Source: Blastomyces gilchristii SLH14081 (taxonomy: Eukaryota; Ascomycota; Eurotiomycetes; Onygenales; Ajellomycetaceae). Taken from it: DNA of 64,000 bases. This document shows, piece after piece, positions 21,739 to 32,505 of the stretch. Every line of letters starts with the position of its first letter. Position 1 is the stretch's first letter. The position numbers and the translations under genes were made by a program. Location: assembly GCF_000003855.2 (NCBI RefSeq), contig NW_003101680.1:3291753-3355752 (forward strand), read 5' to 3'. The notes below the pieces were generated by a model. It ran no database searches. It saw only the letters and a list, made by a program, of their open reading frames with translations, and had not been told where the DNA came from.

Positions 21739-24700
21739 GGTCGCGGGCGGTGGGGAGGGTTTGAGGGGTAGTTGACTTTTTGTAGTTTGTTGAATGTTTT
21801 GGAAAGTTGGATGGATTATTTATTGCGAGAGCTGTCGCGGCGGATTCGGCGGCGCTAAACTCCAAACAACCTAACGTCACTCAGACTTTCCACTCTCCGT
21901 TGTGATAATCGAGTACAACAGTCCAGTCTTATGTCAAGGACATTTATGTTCAATTCTTATCCTATCAGAAGGCATTTTGACCCTCACAAAGCGTCTTATA
22001 GTATGTTTCATTTACTTCATAGAAAGGACAAGAAGAGGTATATTACAGGATGAAGATGGGCCATACCAGGGCGCTCATAGAACAAATTACATACATCATA
22101 GTTATTACATACATATGTTGTCCCTGCGTATTGTACTCCATTACTGTAATATTTATGCGTGTATGGTTAAGTTCCGATCGAAAGTGTCTGGAATGTTTTG
22201 GAAAAAGCTTCGAGAACCCTGGAGTGAGTGATCCTTTGACGCTGAGCACGATTGGATATTTAGCATAAATACCAGGGCAAGGAGTGTACGGAGTAGTTAA
22301 GTTACTCCGTAGTACGGATTGAATTATTTATTGGGTTAATTATTTAATAACTCTTTATTAACCAGCCAGCCCCTTACAATGATTTCTGCCGTTCTCTCCC
22401 AGGCTGTTTCCGCCGCCTCTAGAACCCTATATCAACCCCGTTTTATTTATTTCCAAATCTCCCCTTCCTCTAGCCTAATCAGATGACTTATTTATTGCAT
22501 TCTCCCGTGTTTCAGGATCCATTCAACAATCTTCGCGATTTCCCTCTTCCCTAGCCACGAAGCTAATTGGAGAAGAGGAGAATGTAGGTTATGCGTACAA
22601 TACTTGCTTGTTATCCATTCACACGCTTCTATTGGTCCATACTTCTCGATGAGAATCTCCAGTATGAATCACCCGACACAAAAAGAAGAAAAAAGAAGAA
22701 GGTTAAAAATAAAGTCAGAGAACGTGGGTAAACCTGCCCCCCTCACTACGAGAGTACTCTACTGGACAAAACTGTATCAAATTATCTATCCAACCATGTC
22801 AACTCAACGCAACTCATCGATGCCTACTCTACTCCGTACTATTATGCCTAGATACAGCCAGACTACTCCTATTCCGTCCTGCGCCGAGAAACCCATCCCT
22901 TTTCCATTCCATTCCAGTCAACCCCAGTTGCATCCCTGGCTGCATCGTTAACAACCCCCTTCCGCTGTCATCGCTCACTCGCCATCCCCCCGTCCCCCTT
23001 CCCAACCAAGGCAGGTAAACTCGTCTCCTATGTACTCCGTACGGCGTATGGTATTCATTTCATGCATGGACTAAAAATAAAAATAAAAAAATTGATGCCA
23101 AGCCATCCAACGTTCTCGCAGGGATCAGATCAAAATCAGATTCCCCACGTCAGAGCCCAGAGAACACCCAAACCGAATACAGGGATTTCCCACTACTAAA
23201 TACTAAAAAAAAAGGTAGCCTGATCGCGTGCTTCGCTCATGCGCGAGAGAGGGAGGGAGTTGCGAGTGGGGGGGCGGGACGGTAAACAGCCAATTATTGA
23301 ATCTGCCTGTTTGCCTCGATCCCAACGTACCGTACATGGTTTCGAGGTGCTGCTGGCATACCTTGGCCTTTGCTCGGGCTTGGGCTGGTTGCTAGATGAT
23401 GAATCATTGAGTTCAGCCTACGAGGGAGGGGGAGGGGTGCGAGGAGGGGAGGGGTAGGGCAGGAATCGTTCAAATGCTATATCATCTTAATCACTCCGCA
23501 AATGGGATTTGGAAAGGGGGTGTGTGAAAGGAGAAAAGGCAAATGAAGCGGTCATGACCTTTTTTTCCTCAGAGGTAAGTATCAAAATGAAACTTATATG
23601 CTGTGTTTTGCGGATTTCTTTGATATGGACGGAGTACAGAGTACAGAGTACCCTCAAATGTGCTGTGATGGCGCGGGGTCGGTCGAGGAAGAGATAACTA
23701 GAAGCCCTCCGGGAGGGAGGGAAACATACTTTTTGAAAGGAAGCCCGCATGATGTCTTGACTCTGTCTGTATCATTATGGTTACACTCCTGTGTACGGGG
23801 GATCCTTTTAACCTGTACGGAGTAATCCTGTTACCATAAGGTATTTCCCTGCCCTCTCTTAACCATAATTCTAAGAGGATGAATGCCTGCTGCTTAACGA
23901 ACAAATATGCAAATTCGAAGCTTCAACCAACTTCATCCATCTCATCTTGTCAAAATAGCAGAGCCGTCCTCCCCGTCCTGAGGCAAAAGAAAAAAAAAAA
24001 AGGGGGAGATAAAACCTGATCTCTCTTCCCTTCCTGCCCCCTCCGAAGCTTCCAGGATGCCGATATCACACCATCCTCCCCCTGACTCCCCCGCATTTTG
24101 GTGCATTAATATAGTTAGTTGACTAACTAGTTAATTGCATCATCATATGATGATTCATACCCCCCAAAGTTTCAAACAAGCAACCTGCTTTGCTTTTCCC
24201 TCCCTTTTTTTTTTTTTTTTTTTTCCCAATAAGATTTCATCCCGCAATGCGTGAATGTACAGTAAATAAATGGGATTCTTCCCCAGATTCTTCCCCGTGG
24301 CGTGTGTATGAGAAGAATTGATCAACAAGTGTTCACTCATCAAGAAGATTCTGAAAAAGCTGTTGTGCTGCTGCTGGCCTGCCTGCCAAAAGTCTAACTC
24401 AAAATCATGCCAGACAAAAATCTTTTTTTTTTTTTTTTTTAAATACGAGATCGAGTCATTCATACACACACGGGGTACATGGCAGTAGTAGGTAGCCCTG
24501 TATGGTATGATAGTTAACTCCGTATGTTATGGGGGGATTACTGTTGCATCCCTACGCTGTACGGAGTACAGCATACAACCTAGGAAGTGTGTTTTGATTA
24601 GGGCTTGCTGCGGGTTTGTCGATCTCGAGGAGGAACTAGCGGTTCAACCAAACAGCAGTTGAGCGAAAAACAGCTCCAATCAAGGGAGAGAGAGGCACAA

Positions 24701-25624
24701 GGGAAGCTGTGAGAAGAATGGATTGGTTGAGGTGCTGAATATCATTCAGAAATTTGCTGATAGTTATACTGTAACTTACATCCGGCGCAAGGGCGTCTAC
24801 AGCGTATATCTTATCTTTTCAGCACAGGTTTCCTGCCGCTCTTCTTTCTCTCTGCTGCTGCTTGGTTGGTTGGTTGGTGCTCACTATTATTATTGATATG
24901 ACTACCCTAGATCACGTGCCCCACATATAGATTCCTACCTAGTAAGCTAGCCGAAATACTACGACTGCGTAAGATCAACTTATCCTACACTTCCCAACAC
25001 CTGGTGAGTGAACACCTCTCTTTTCACCCCAAGACTCATATGTCTAGACTGTGTACGGAGTACTCAGTACTCATGCCATACCTACTCGCCATTTCTCTAT
25101 CGATTTTTTTTCCCCCATAGAAACGGGTGTTGATACTGAGCTGGAATAGACACGCTAGCGACCACAGGACCCCCCCCCAAAAAAAAGAAACGAAAAGAAA
25201 AGAAAGTTCTTAGCAATCACGCTACTGCCACTTGCTGCTTGTCGTTTACTACTGTGGAGTCTTTGTTCCTTAAGCTGAACTAAAATTTTTAGTTGAAAGG
25301 AGTTCGGGTCTTGTTCTTGAGACTTAACTAGAACCGGGCGCCCTCCTCTTCTGCTCCCCCCCTTTTTTTTTGAATAATAATAATGATGGTAATAATAGGA
25401 TAACCGCCGCCCCCCTGTACCTTGTACGCATGAACGAGTGCTCAGGCGCGGCAGCAGCAGATCGGGATTCTCGGGTGTTTCAATACAAAAGATTCTGCGG
25501 TGAGTAGTTATATGTCATGATTGCTACTAGGAGGGATAAGATCGCTTCGCATTTTCCATCCATTAACACATGGACTCCAGCATTTAGTTGAAGGAATTCG
25601 GGAGGCATGTGATTGCGTGGTCTC

Positions 25625-25653
25625 TACAGCGTACAGCGTACAGCGTACAGCGT
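25625..25653 (+). repeat. (GTACAGC)n tandem repeat
   Basis: Four near-perfect 7-base units in the gene-poor region. Confidence 0.85.
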
Positions 25654-26177
25654 AGATGCAGCAAAAAGGTTAAAAAATAAAATAAAAAAGAGCCAAAAAT
25701 AAAAATAAAAATAAAAATAAAAATGGAATGGGATGGGATGGAGAAATGCGATTCTGGGTTTTCCGAAGCTTCGGGCGGGGACATCCCTCCGAATCCTCAC
25801 CAAGGAACAGCCCGAAATCTAACCTTTTTTCCTTTCTCGTCTTTTCCTTATTCGTTTCTTTCTTTTTTGGCTCTCTTTTCTTTATCAACCTTGGCCTGTT
25901 CCTGTGAAGGCGCTCCACTGCTCTACTGTACTTTCCCAGTTTCTTACGTACGAGTTATAGGGGACGCTCACTTCAAGGCAGGCTTGTTTGGCCAGCGGCT
26001 GTCTGTTGCTTGTTACTCGTGGCTGGGAGCAGGAGAGGAGGTGGCTGGCATGAGGCTTTGACAGAGCATGGCTGGGCGAACGAACGGGGGCGGCGGACAA
26101 TGCGCTGCTTTTTCCTCCTTCTTCGTTTTTTCCCTGCCTCTACTACTCACTACTCGGTTGGCAAGTGAGCGAGTAGG

Positions 26178-26257
26178 AAAAAAAAAAAAAAAAAAAAAAG
26201 GAGCTGGGACGGCGGTTGGGCAAAAAAAAAAAAAAAAAAAAAAAGAAAAAAAAAATA
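26178..26257 (+). repeat. Two long A homopolymers
   Basis: A runs of more than 20 bases separated by a short G-rich spacer. They sit in the gene-poor region and carry no sign of a gene. Confidence 0.9.
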
Positions 26258-27239
26258 TCATCATGATTCATGGATTGGATTTATTTTAATGGGTTAAATA
26301 GTGCGGTGGAGCCGAGCTGCTTAGCACTGTTAGGCAGGTCAGATATATCCACTGGCATGCCCCATTCATCATCCTGGTCCCAGCCGATTATTTTGCTTTG
26401 AAGAAGACTGGGCGTGCTCTTGGGAGTGAGCTTGTTAGCTGGAGCTTGTTAGCTTTGTTAGCTTATGAGGAGGACCGACCGACCGACCGACAGGGAATCC
26501 ACAGTCGAGTCGACAGAGTAAATAAGATAATGAATTGCGATGATTCGAACAAACGACTAAATAATGATAAGAGGCGGAGAGCGGGTTAAACAATATGAGA
26601 ATATGAGGGGATATTTGGAGCATTTTATATGTTGTGTTATTACTTACTTGTTGTAGTTAACTTCGTTATTATTCCAACCCTTTTTACTTAATAATAATAT
26701 ATATATTTTGCCCCAATTCCAAAGCATGGAAAAAGCAGCAACCTTGGAAGCAACCGTCATTCAAGGGAAGGGTGATCCCGTAATCCCGTAATTTACACAC
26801 AATACCAGGGGAGCTTGGGAGCTTGCAGGTGGAGTTTGGCAGCGGTAAAACCGCTAGGCAATTGGCTGTACGGGGGAGGGAGGGGTCCGTAACCAGACGC
26901 TCTGTAACTTTGGTAAGTTTGACTGGCCCGGTTCCACAAAAGATAGGCGGTTGGTTTTGGGGGACAGTACGGTACACGTACATTACGCCCTTTCATCCCA
27001 TCCAACCATGCAAGAACAGCGCCCTCAACGGCTGCCAATTGGCCGAAGGGGAACACCTGACACCGCCGCAGACCACCCCTTTCCGCTGCCTAGACCCCAA
27101 GCAGTACGCCATGATACGGGGACAGTACAGTACGGGGACAATTAATACGTTGAACCCAAGGTTTCTCGCTTAGTTACCTTTCCGCTTTCCCTTTTTCTTC
27201 AGCTGCTCGGCTCTTTTTCTTTCTTTCTTCTTCCTCTTC

Positions 27240-27245
<6 letters not shown>

Positions 27246-27271
<26 letters not shown>
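27246..27271 (+). repeat. (CT)n microsatellite in the PH-protein promoter or leader
   Basis: About thirteen CT units about 410 bases upstream of the ATG at 27682, within pyrimidine-rich DNA. Confidence 0.9.
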
Positions 27272-27275
<4 letters not shown>

Positions 27276-27681
27276 CCCTGTGTGTGTCATCTCTTCCACC
27301 AGCTGTTCAGCTCCCTTTCCATATTGTGATACCCAGCGTTCTCTTTGCTTGTGCTTCTGCTTGAGGTCCTCTCTCCTATATCATCTATCAATTTCTCTTT
27401 CTATTTCCTTCCTGAGATACCCCCCCCCCCCCCCCCCACCTTTTGAATCCTGGCGACCTCCTTCAAGTCGACCCCGAGCTATATTGCCACCGATTGCCAC
27501 CGATTTTCTATTATTAACCCCCCTTAATTAAAAACGAAATCCCCCTCAAGGCGAAGCTGCTTCGAGGCAGCCGGCCCTGACACCATATTCCCTCTTTTAA
27601 TATCTCCCCCCCCCTTATCTACCAAAATCCTAATAACTCCTCCACCATTCCCTTCTTTTTGCAAACCCCCCATTATTAAAA

Positions 27682-29773
27682 ATGTCGGAAGTTAAAAAGC
27701 CGGGGAAAGAGGGCCCAACTGCCACTCCCCCTACCCGAACCCTCCAAGGACGCTTCCTGCTGCCTCTGCTGCTGAAACCCCGCAGAGACTGCTGCCCCAG
27801 CTACAAATGAACCTGCCGCTGATGCCCCATCTTCTGCTGAAGAACCAACCAAGGAAGAACCCAAGGCTGAGATCAAGCCCGCTTCTGAGGGCGTCCTTGG
27901 CTACAAGGCTCCAGGATTAGTTAAGTAGGTCACACCGGTGTTGAGCGTGCACAACATTTATAAATATAAAATCGTGGAAAGCTAACATTTGGTAATCTTG
28001 ATATAGGGGCTTCCGTTTCTCCAAGCGATTCTGCTGGTTCAGTGACGACGCTGTTGAGGTCAAGCAGCTCTCTACCTACTTCCAGAATGAGAAGCTGAGC
28101 GTTGCACATCCCACCGCTGCATGGGCCAGCCAGACTGGCAAGGGCCTGCTCTTTTTAGCCAAGCGTGCCGAGGACAAGACTGCCCCCACTGGAATCATCA
28201 ACTTGGCCGACATCTCGGATGTGACCAAGGAGTCTGGTAACGAGTTCCAGTTCAAATTGGCTGGACACAAGCATACCTTTCAGGCTGCTAGCAGTGATGA
28301 GCGCGATTCTTGGGTTGCTGCCATCGAGGCCAAGGCTGCTGATGCCAAGAACGAGAAGGAGACCATCACTTCTAGCGAGGGTTATAAGGCTGAGCTGGAG
28401 AAATTGAGTAAGTGATGTCCAATGTTCTCTTGGATGTTTTCTATTTTAATTTTTTTTCTTTTTCTTATTACTTTTGGCTGGTAATCACGTACTAAAAGTT
28501 TACGTTAGCCAAGCCTCCAGCTCTCGCAGCTGCTACCCCGAAGAAGGAGCCTGCTAAGGAAGTAGAAGAGGGAGAGAAGAAGGAGGAAGAGGACAAAAAG
28601 GACGAGAAGAAGCCAGAGCAGGAGGAGAAAAAGTCAGAGCAAAAGGAGAAGAGCCGATCTCAATCCCGGAAGCGCGCCAGCATTTTCGGAAACTTCCTTG
28701 CCAAGAAGGATGAAGAGAAGAAGGAGGAAAAGAAGGAGGAGAAGGCTGAGGCTAAAGACGACAAGAAGGATGAGCCAGAGGCTGCGGCCCCGGCTGCTGA
28801 GACCGCTGCTCCTGCTGAGTCTGCTGAGGGTAAGCTTCACTATTTGGAATAACTTTATGAGCACAGAGCTAACTTGTTCCAGCTCCTGCCGCCGCCGCTG
28901 AAGAGCCAAAGGCTGAGGAGAAGAAACCCGAGGCCAAGTCTGAGTCAGCTACCACCGCCAAGGCCAAGCGTGCCTCTATCTTTGGAAACATCTTCCAGAA
29001 GGTCGGCAACCAGGACAAGGCCGAAAAGGAGAGCGCTCCCAAGACCTCAGAGACTGCTGTCTCCAGCACTGCACCTCAACTTGGTGACCCCGTCGATGCT
29101 TCCACCTCAGAGCCTATCAAGCCTGAGACCGTAACTGCTGCAGGAGAACCTGCTCAGCCCGCCAAGGAGGCCGAGGAACCAGTTGCCTCGCCAACATCCA
29201 CCAAGAGTGGCTTCCTAAACTTCATCAAGAAGGAAATGAAGCACGACGTAAGTTCACATGACATGGTCTCGTTCCAAAGTTAGTCGTCAACTCCAACTGA
29301 CTTGTTATTTCTTTTTACAGGACAAGAAGGAGGCCGCCAAACCTGAAGAGAAGGCTGAGAAGAAGCCCGAGGAGACTCCTGCGGAGCCTGCTGCAGCGGA
29401 GACCACTCCTCCCGCTGTCAAGGAGAAGCGTCGCACCTCCCTCTTCGGAAACCTTGGCTCCAAGAAAGAGAAGAAGCCGGAGTCCACAACTGATGGCGAG
29501 CAAGTTACTGAGGAGGACAAGGCGAAGTCCCCCGGCCAAATGTTCGGAGGAGTTTTCCGCCGTGTCAGTAAGGCCGGCAAAAAGGAGAAAGAGCCTGCTG
29601 CTGCCACTTCAGAATCCGAGCCCATTCCAGAGGCTGCTGAGAAACCTGAGCCAATCAGCAAGGATGCCCCAGCCGACCCCCCCGCCGCTGTGAACGGCAC
29701 TGAGGCCGAGGAGAAGGCAGATGCTACTGCCCCAACATCATCTTCTTCACAGCCCGTCCAAGCTGCTGCATGA
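27682..29773 (+). CDS. PH-domain protein (Meu6-like) with Lys/Glu-rich tail; N-terminal frame broken
   Basis: Five exons: 27682-27924, 28007-28407, 28509-28829, 28883-29247 and 29321-29773. Exon 2 encodes a PH domain: GFRFSKRFCWFSDDAVEVK at the start, then NEFQFKLAGHKHTFQAASSD and the closing DSWVAAIEAKA helix. This resembles fungal Meu6-type PH proteins, which may bind membrane lipids. The tail is Lys/Glu/Ala/Pro-rich and disordered, with three RxSxFGN motifs (KRASIFGNF, KRASIFGNI, RRTSLFGNL). Exon 1 cannot be read in one frame. The ATG frame hits TGA at 27808-27810, while the frame needed at the splice donor carries a TGA at about 27770 and has no ATG. Three single-base changes in C or T runs would explain this, by sequencing error or real damage. 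Confidence 0.8.
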
Positions 29774-31128
29774 AGTGCAGGCGCCAGGACGAGCTTCGTT
29801 GAGATCGAGAAGTGGTGGGACCAGCGGTACTTGTCTAGTCCTGGCGTGTCAACTGCCTAGTTGGATGATCGTAGTCCCTCCCCTCCAATAACAACCACGG
29901 CAAAGAACTATAGCCCAGCAGCTCCCTCCCCCTCCGTTTTTCTTCTTAAACGAAAGAAAAGAACCAAAAAACAGCAAACGAGAAAAATCCCCTGTATGAT
30001 GTCAAAAATTGTCGTGCGCACCGCAGGTTGCAAACCCTCCCCTCACTGCTCGCACCCGCCACTCTAATCTCCGGTCTTCGAAAATGTTTATTCAACGAGA
30101 CATGCTCGATATACGTGTCGCTCATTTCCTTATTTATTTTCGTTAATATTGTTTTCTTTTTGGTGCGCGCTGCTGCTGTATTATTTTTCTCGAAAAAAAA
30201 AAACAAAACAAAACCCCCCAAAAAAAACTGTTTGCGAGGTGGACGTGAATGATACCCCAATACCCAAGTCAATTTCCTCTCTTTTTGTTTGTGGTTACAT
30301 CCTCTTTTTTTGTTTTCCTATTTTGTCATTGATAACCCTTCCCTCCACATTCTTGCTAACTGGGTGCTCTAATCTATTGGCTATATTAATACGTAATTCA
30401 TCCCAACCACAAAGGGCATACGCTTAAACGTGGTGCCAAAGCTCTAAAATACACACTCACACATAATACACACATTACTAATCTATTCTAACACTCTCCA
30501 TCCCCTTTCCAACACCCAGTTTCTTAGTGTAGAGGTAGATTAGAGGGTTAAAAACTGGAATTAGTATTAGAATGAGCTAGAATGAGCTAGATTCTCAACA
30601 AATATGAAAATTAAATATGATGAGAGATAGGGTGAGTGTACAGCGTAGAGATGATGTGCTGGATATGTCTAGTGTATGTCCGGCCCACCACAATAATAAG
30701 TAATAATAATATCTGTCATCGTCAATATAAATCATCAAATATCTGTAAAAACTATGACCCCGTTCTTGACTTTTCACTTCCTCGAATGATCATAATAAGT
30801 ATACCATATAGGTCGCCCACCCTCTTCATAACTGCAGCAAAAGTTTATATTATTCCTCCGTTCCCTACGCCCCATCTATCTATCTATCTGCCAGTCAGTC
30901 CGAATTTGCTATGTATGCTCTTTCGCGATTCTCCTTTTCTGTCCCTTTCGTCCAGAATAAATTTATCTCCAAATTCCTTCCTTTCTACAATGCAAGGAAG
31001 ATACATGCGAATGGATCGATCCTGCCGGTGGGTTCAGGGGTTCCCTCCCTCTGACCTGGGGGAGGGGGCGGGATTACGAGTATGTAGGGCACATTTTCAA
31101 ATAATATTGTACCTAGTATGAGATATAT

Positions 31129-31162
<34 letters not shown>

Positions 31163-32505
31163 ATATGGAACTTCCTTCCTCCTGTCTTTGGTATATATCT
31201 ATCTATCTATTTGTTAACTAGTCCAGGGGGAAGATGTAGAAAAGAAAAGGGAGTAGTAGCTAGCTACGCGCGGTTAGATGACAGATATCGATATCGGACT
31301 AAGGAGCAGTATGTATATATAACTAAGGAGTAACGAAATTATGGGGATGGGGATGGGAAATTCATGCCAAACTATGTGGAACTGAATGAAAAATGAATGA
31401 AAAATGAAAATGGCAAGGCAGCGCGCGCGGAATTTGGAGCAAAACAAATCAAAATCAAAATCCAAAAAAAGGAAAAAGGAAAAAGGAAAAGGGAACGCGG
31501 AAATCAATAGAGCGGCCAGGAAAGGAAATGGAAGAGGTTTAAAAAAAAAAAAAAAAAAAGCGAAAAAAGTGAAACGAAAGGGGTTGGTGGGATGGGAACG
31601 GGATGATCTAGCTAACAATATGTATTATCAATCAACCAATCAACATGGAATTGAATGGGTATGCATGCATATTCACGTCCTTTATATATGGTATTGCCTG
31701 CCTGCCTGCTTTGCTTTGCTTGCTTTGCTTTCCCGGTCTTACGAAGAAAGAGCAGGAAAGAAGAACAGAGAAAGAGAAAAAGATGAGAAAAGGAAAGGGA
31801 ATGAGAATAGGGAAACAAAAAAGAAAAAGAAAAAGAAAACAAGAAAACCGTCTAAATATATGCGATTTGGGGGGCCAAGGCAAGGAAGGGCAAGATAGAT
31901 CTTTTCGCTTTTCAGTGGTTTTCTTTTCTAGCAGCTAGGGCTTTTCATTCTTTAACGGGGAAAAAAATCACTCCTTTTTTTTCTCCCTCTCTTTTTGGCA
32001 CATGTACTGCGAGTGAGTGAGTGTATGAGAACAAGATGAAAAGGGGAAGGAAAAGATAGTTCGTTTGTTTCTGTTTCTAAACACGCTTCCGTTTTCTCCT
32101 CCCTCCCCGGCCCCCAAGTTCTGTTTTCGACGAGCAGAGGGCAGACGAGAGACGACAGACGGCAGTGGTTAGTGGTCAGTGGGCGAGAGCAAGGAAAGAA
32201 GTATGGTATTTGGGTGAGATATCCTTGCTGCGTAATTGTTGCCGTTTGAGTTTGACTTCTTATCTTGGTTAGCGGTTTCATACGGCTGCAATGAATTCCT
32301 CCTTTCTTTCTTCTCTTCTCTATTTTATTTTCCTTTCTTTCCTTTTCTTCTCTCTTCTCTCTTATCTTTTATTTCTTTGTTTTTCTGTCTGCAAGGCCAT
32401 GTTGTTGTTTGTTATGGGCTAAATCCTTGTCGTAGATGCGAGGATAGAGTCAGTCAACAGTTAGTGTTAGATCTTGTCGTTTCATCCAACCGGCGATTTA
32501 CGATT
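29774..32505. other. 2.7 kb intergenic region between convergent genes
   Basis: No gene seen. It contains the 3' regions of the PH-protein and transhydrogenase genes, an AATC tetranucleotide repeat at about 31135-31162, an A run near 31541-31559 and purine-rich DNA at 31740-31850. The open frames there are Lys/Arg/Glu-only readings of that composition. Confidence 0.55.
31135..31162 (+). repeat. (AATC)n tetranucleotide repeat
   Basis: About seven tandem units in the gene-free region. Confidence 0.85.

Larger units (their letters stand above)
21739..27681. other. 5.9 kb gene-poor, low-complexity intergenic region
   Basis: I find no convincing gene on either strand in this long stretch; open frames are short and unlike known proteins. 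It contains at least seven TACGGAGTA/TACTCCGTA words between 22.28 and 25.06 kb. Simple repeats include a (GTACAGC)n run at 25630-25652, (AAAAT)n at about 25696-25722, A runs at 26178-26201 and 26222-26257, (CGAC)n at 26472-26491 and (CT)n at about 27246-27271. Just before the PH-protein gene the sequence becomes pyrimidine-rich with C runs, as in a fungal promoter and leader. A long non-coding transcript cannot be excluded. Confidence 0.5.

Noticed and set aside
31404..31898. 164-codon Lys/Arg/Glu-rich frame
   Set aside because: It is a reading of purine-rich low-complexity DNA between two convergent genes, with no domain.
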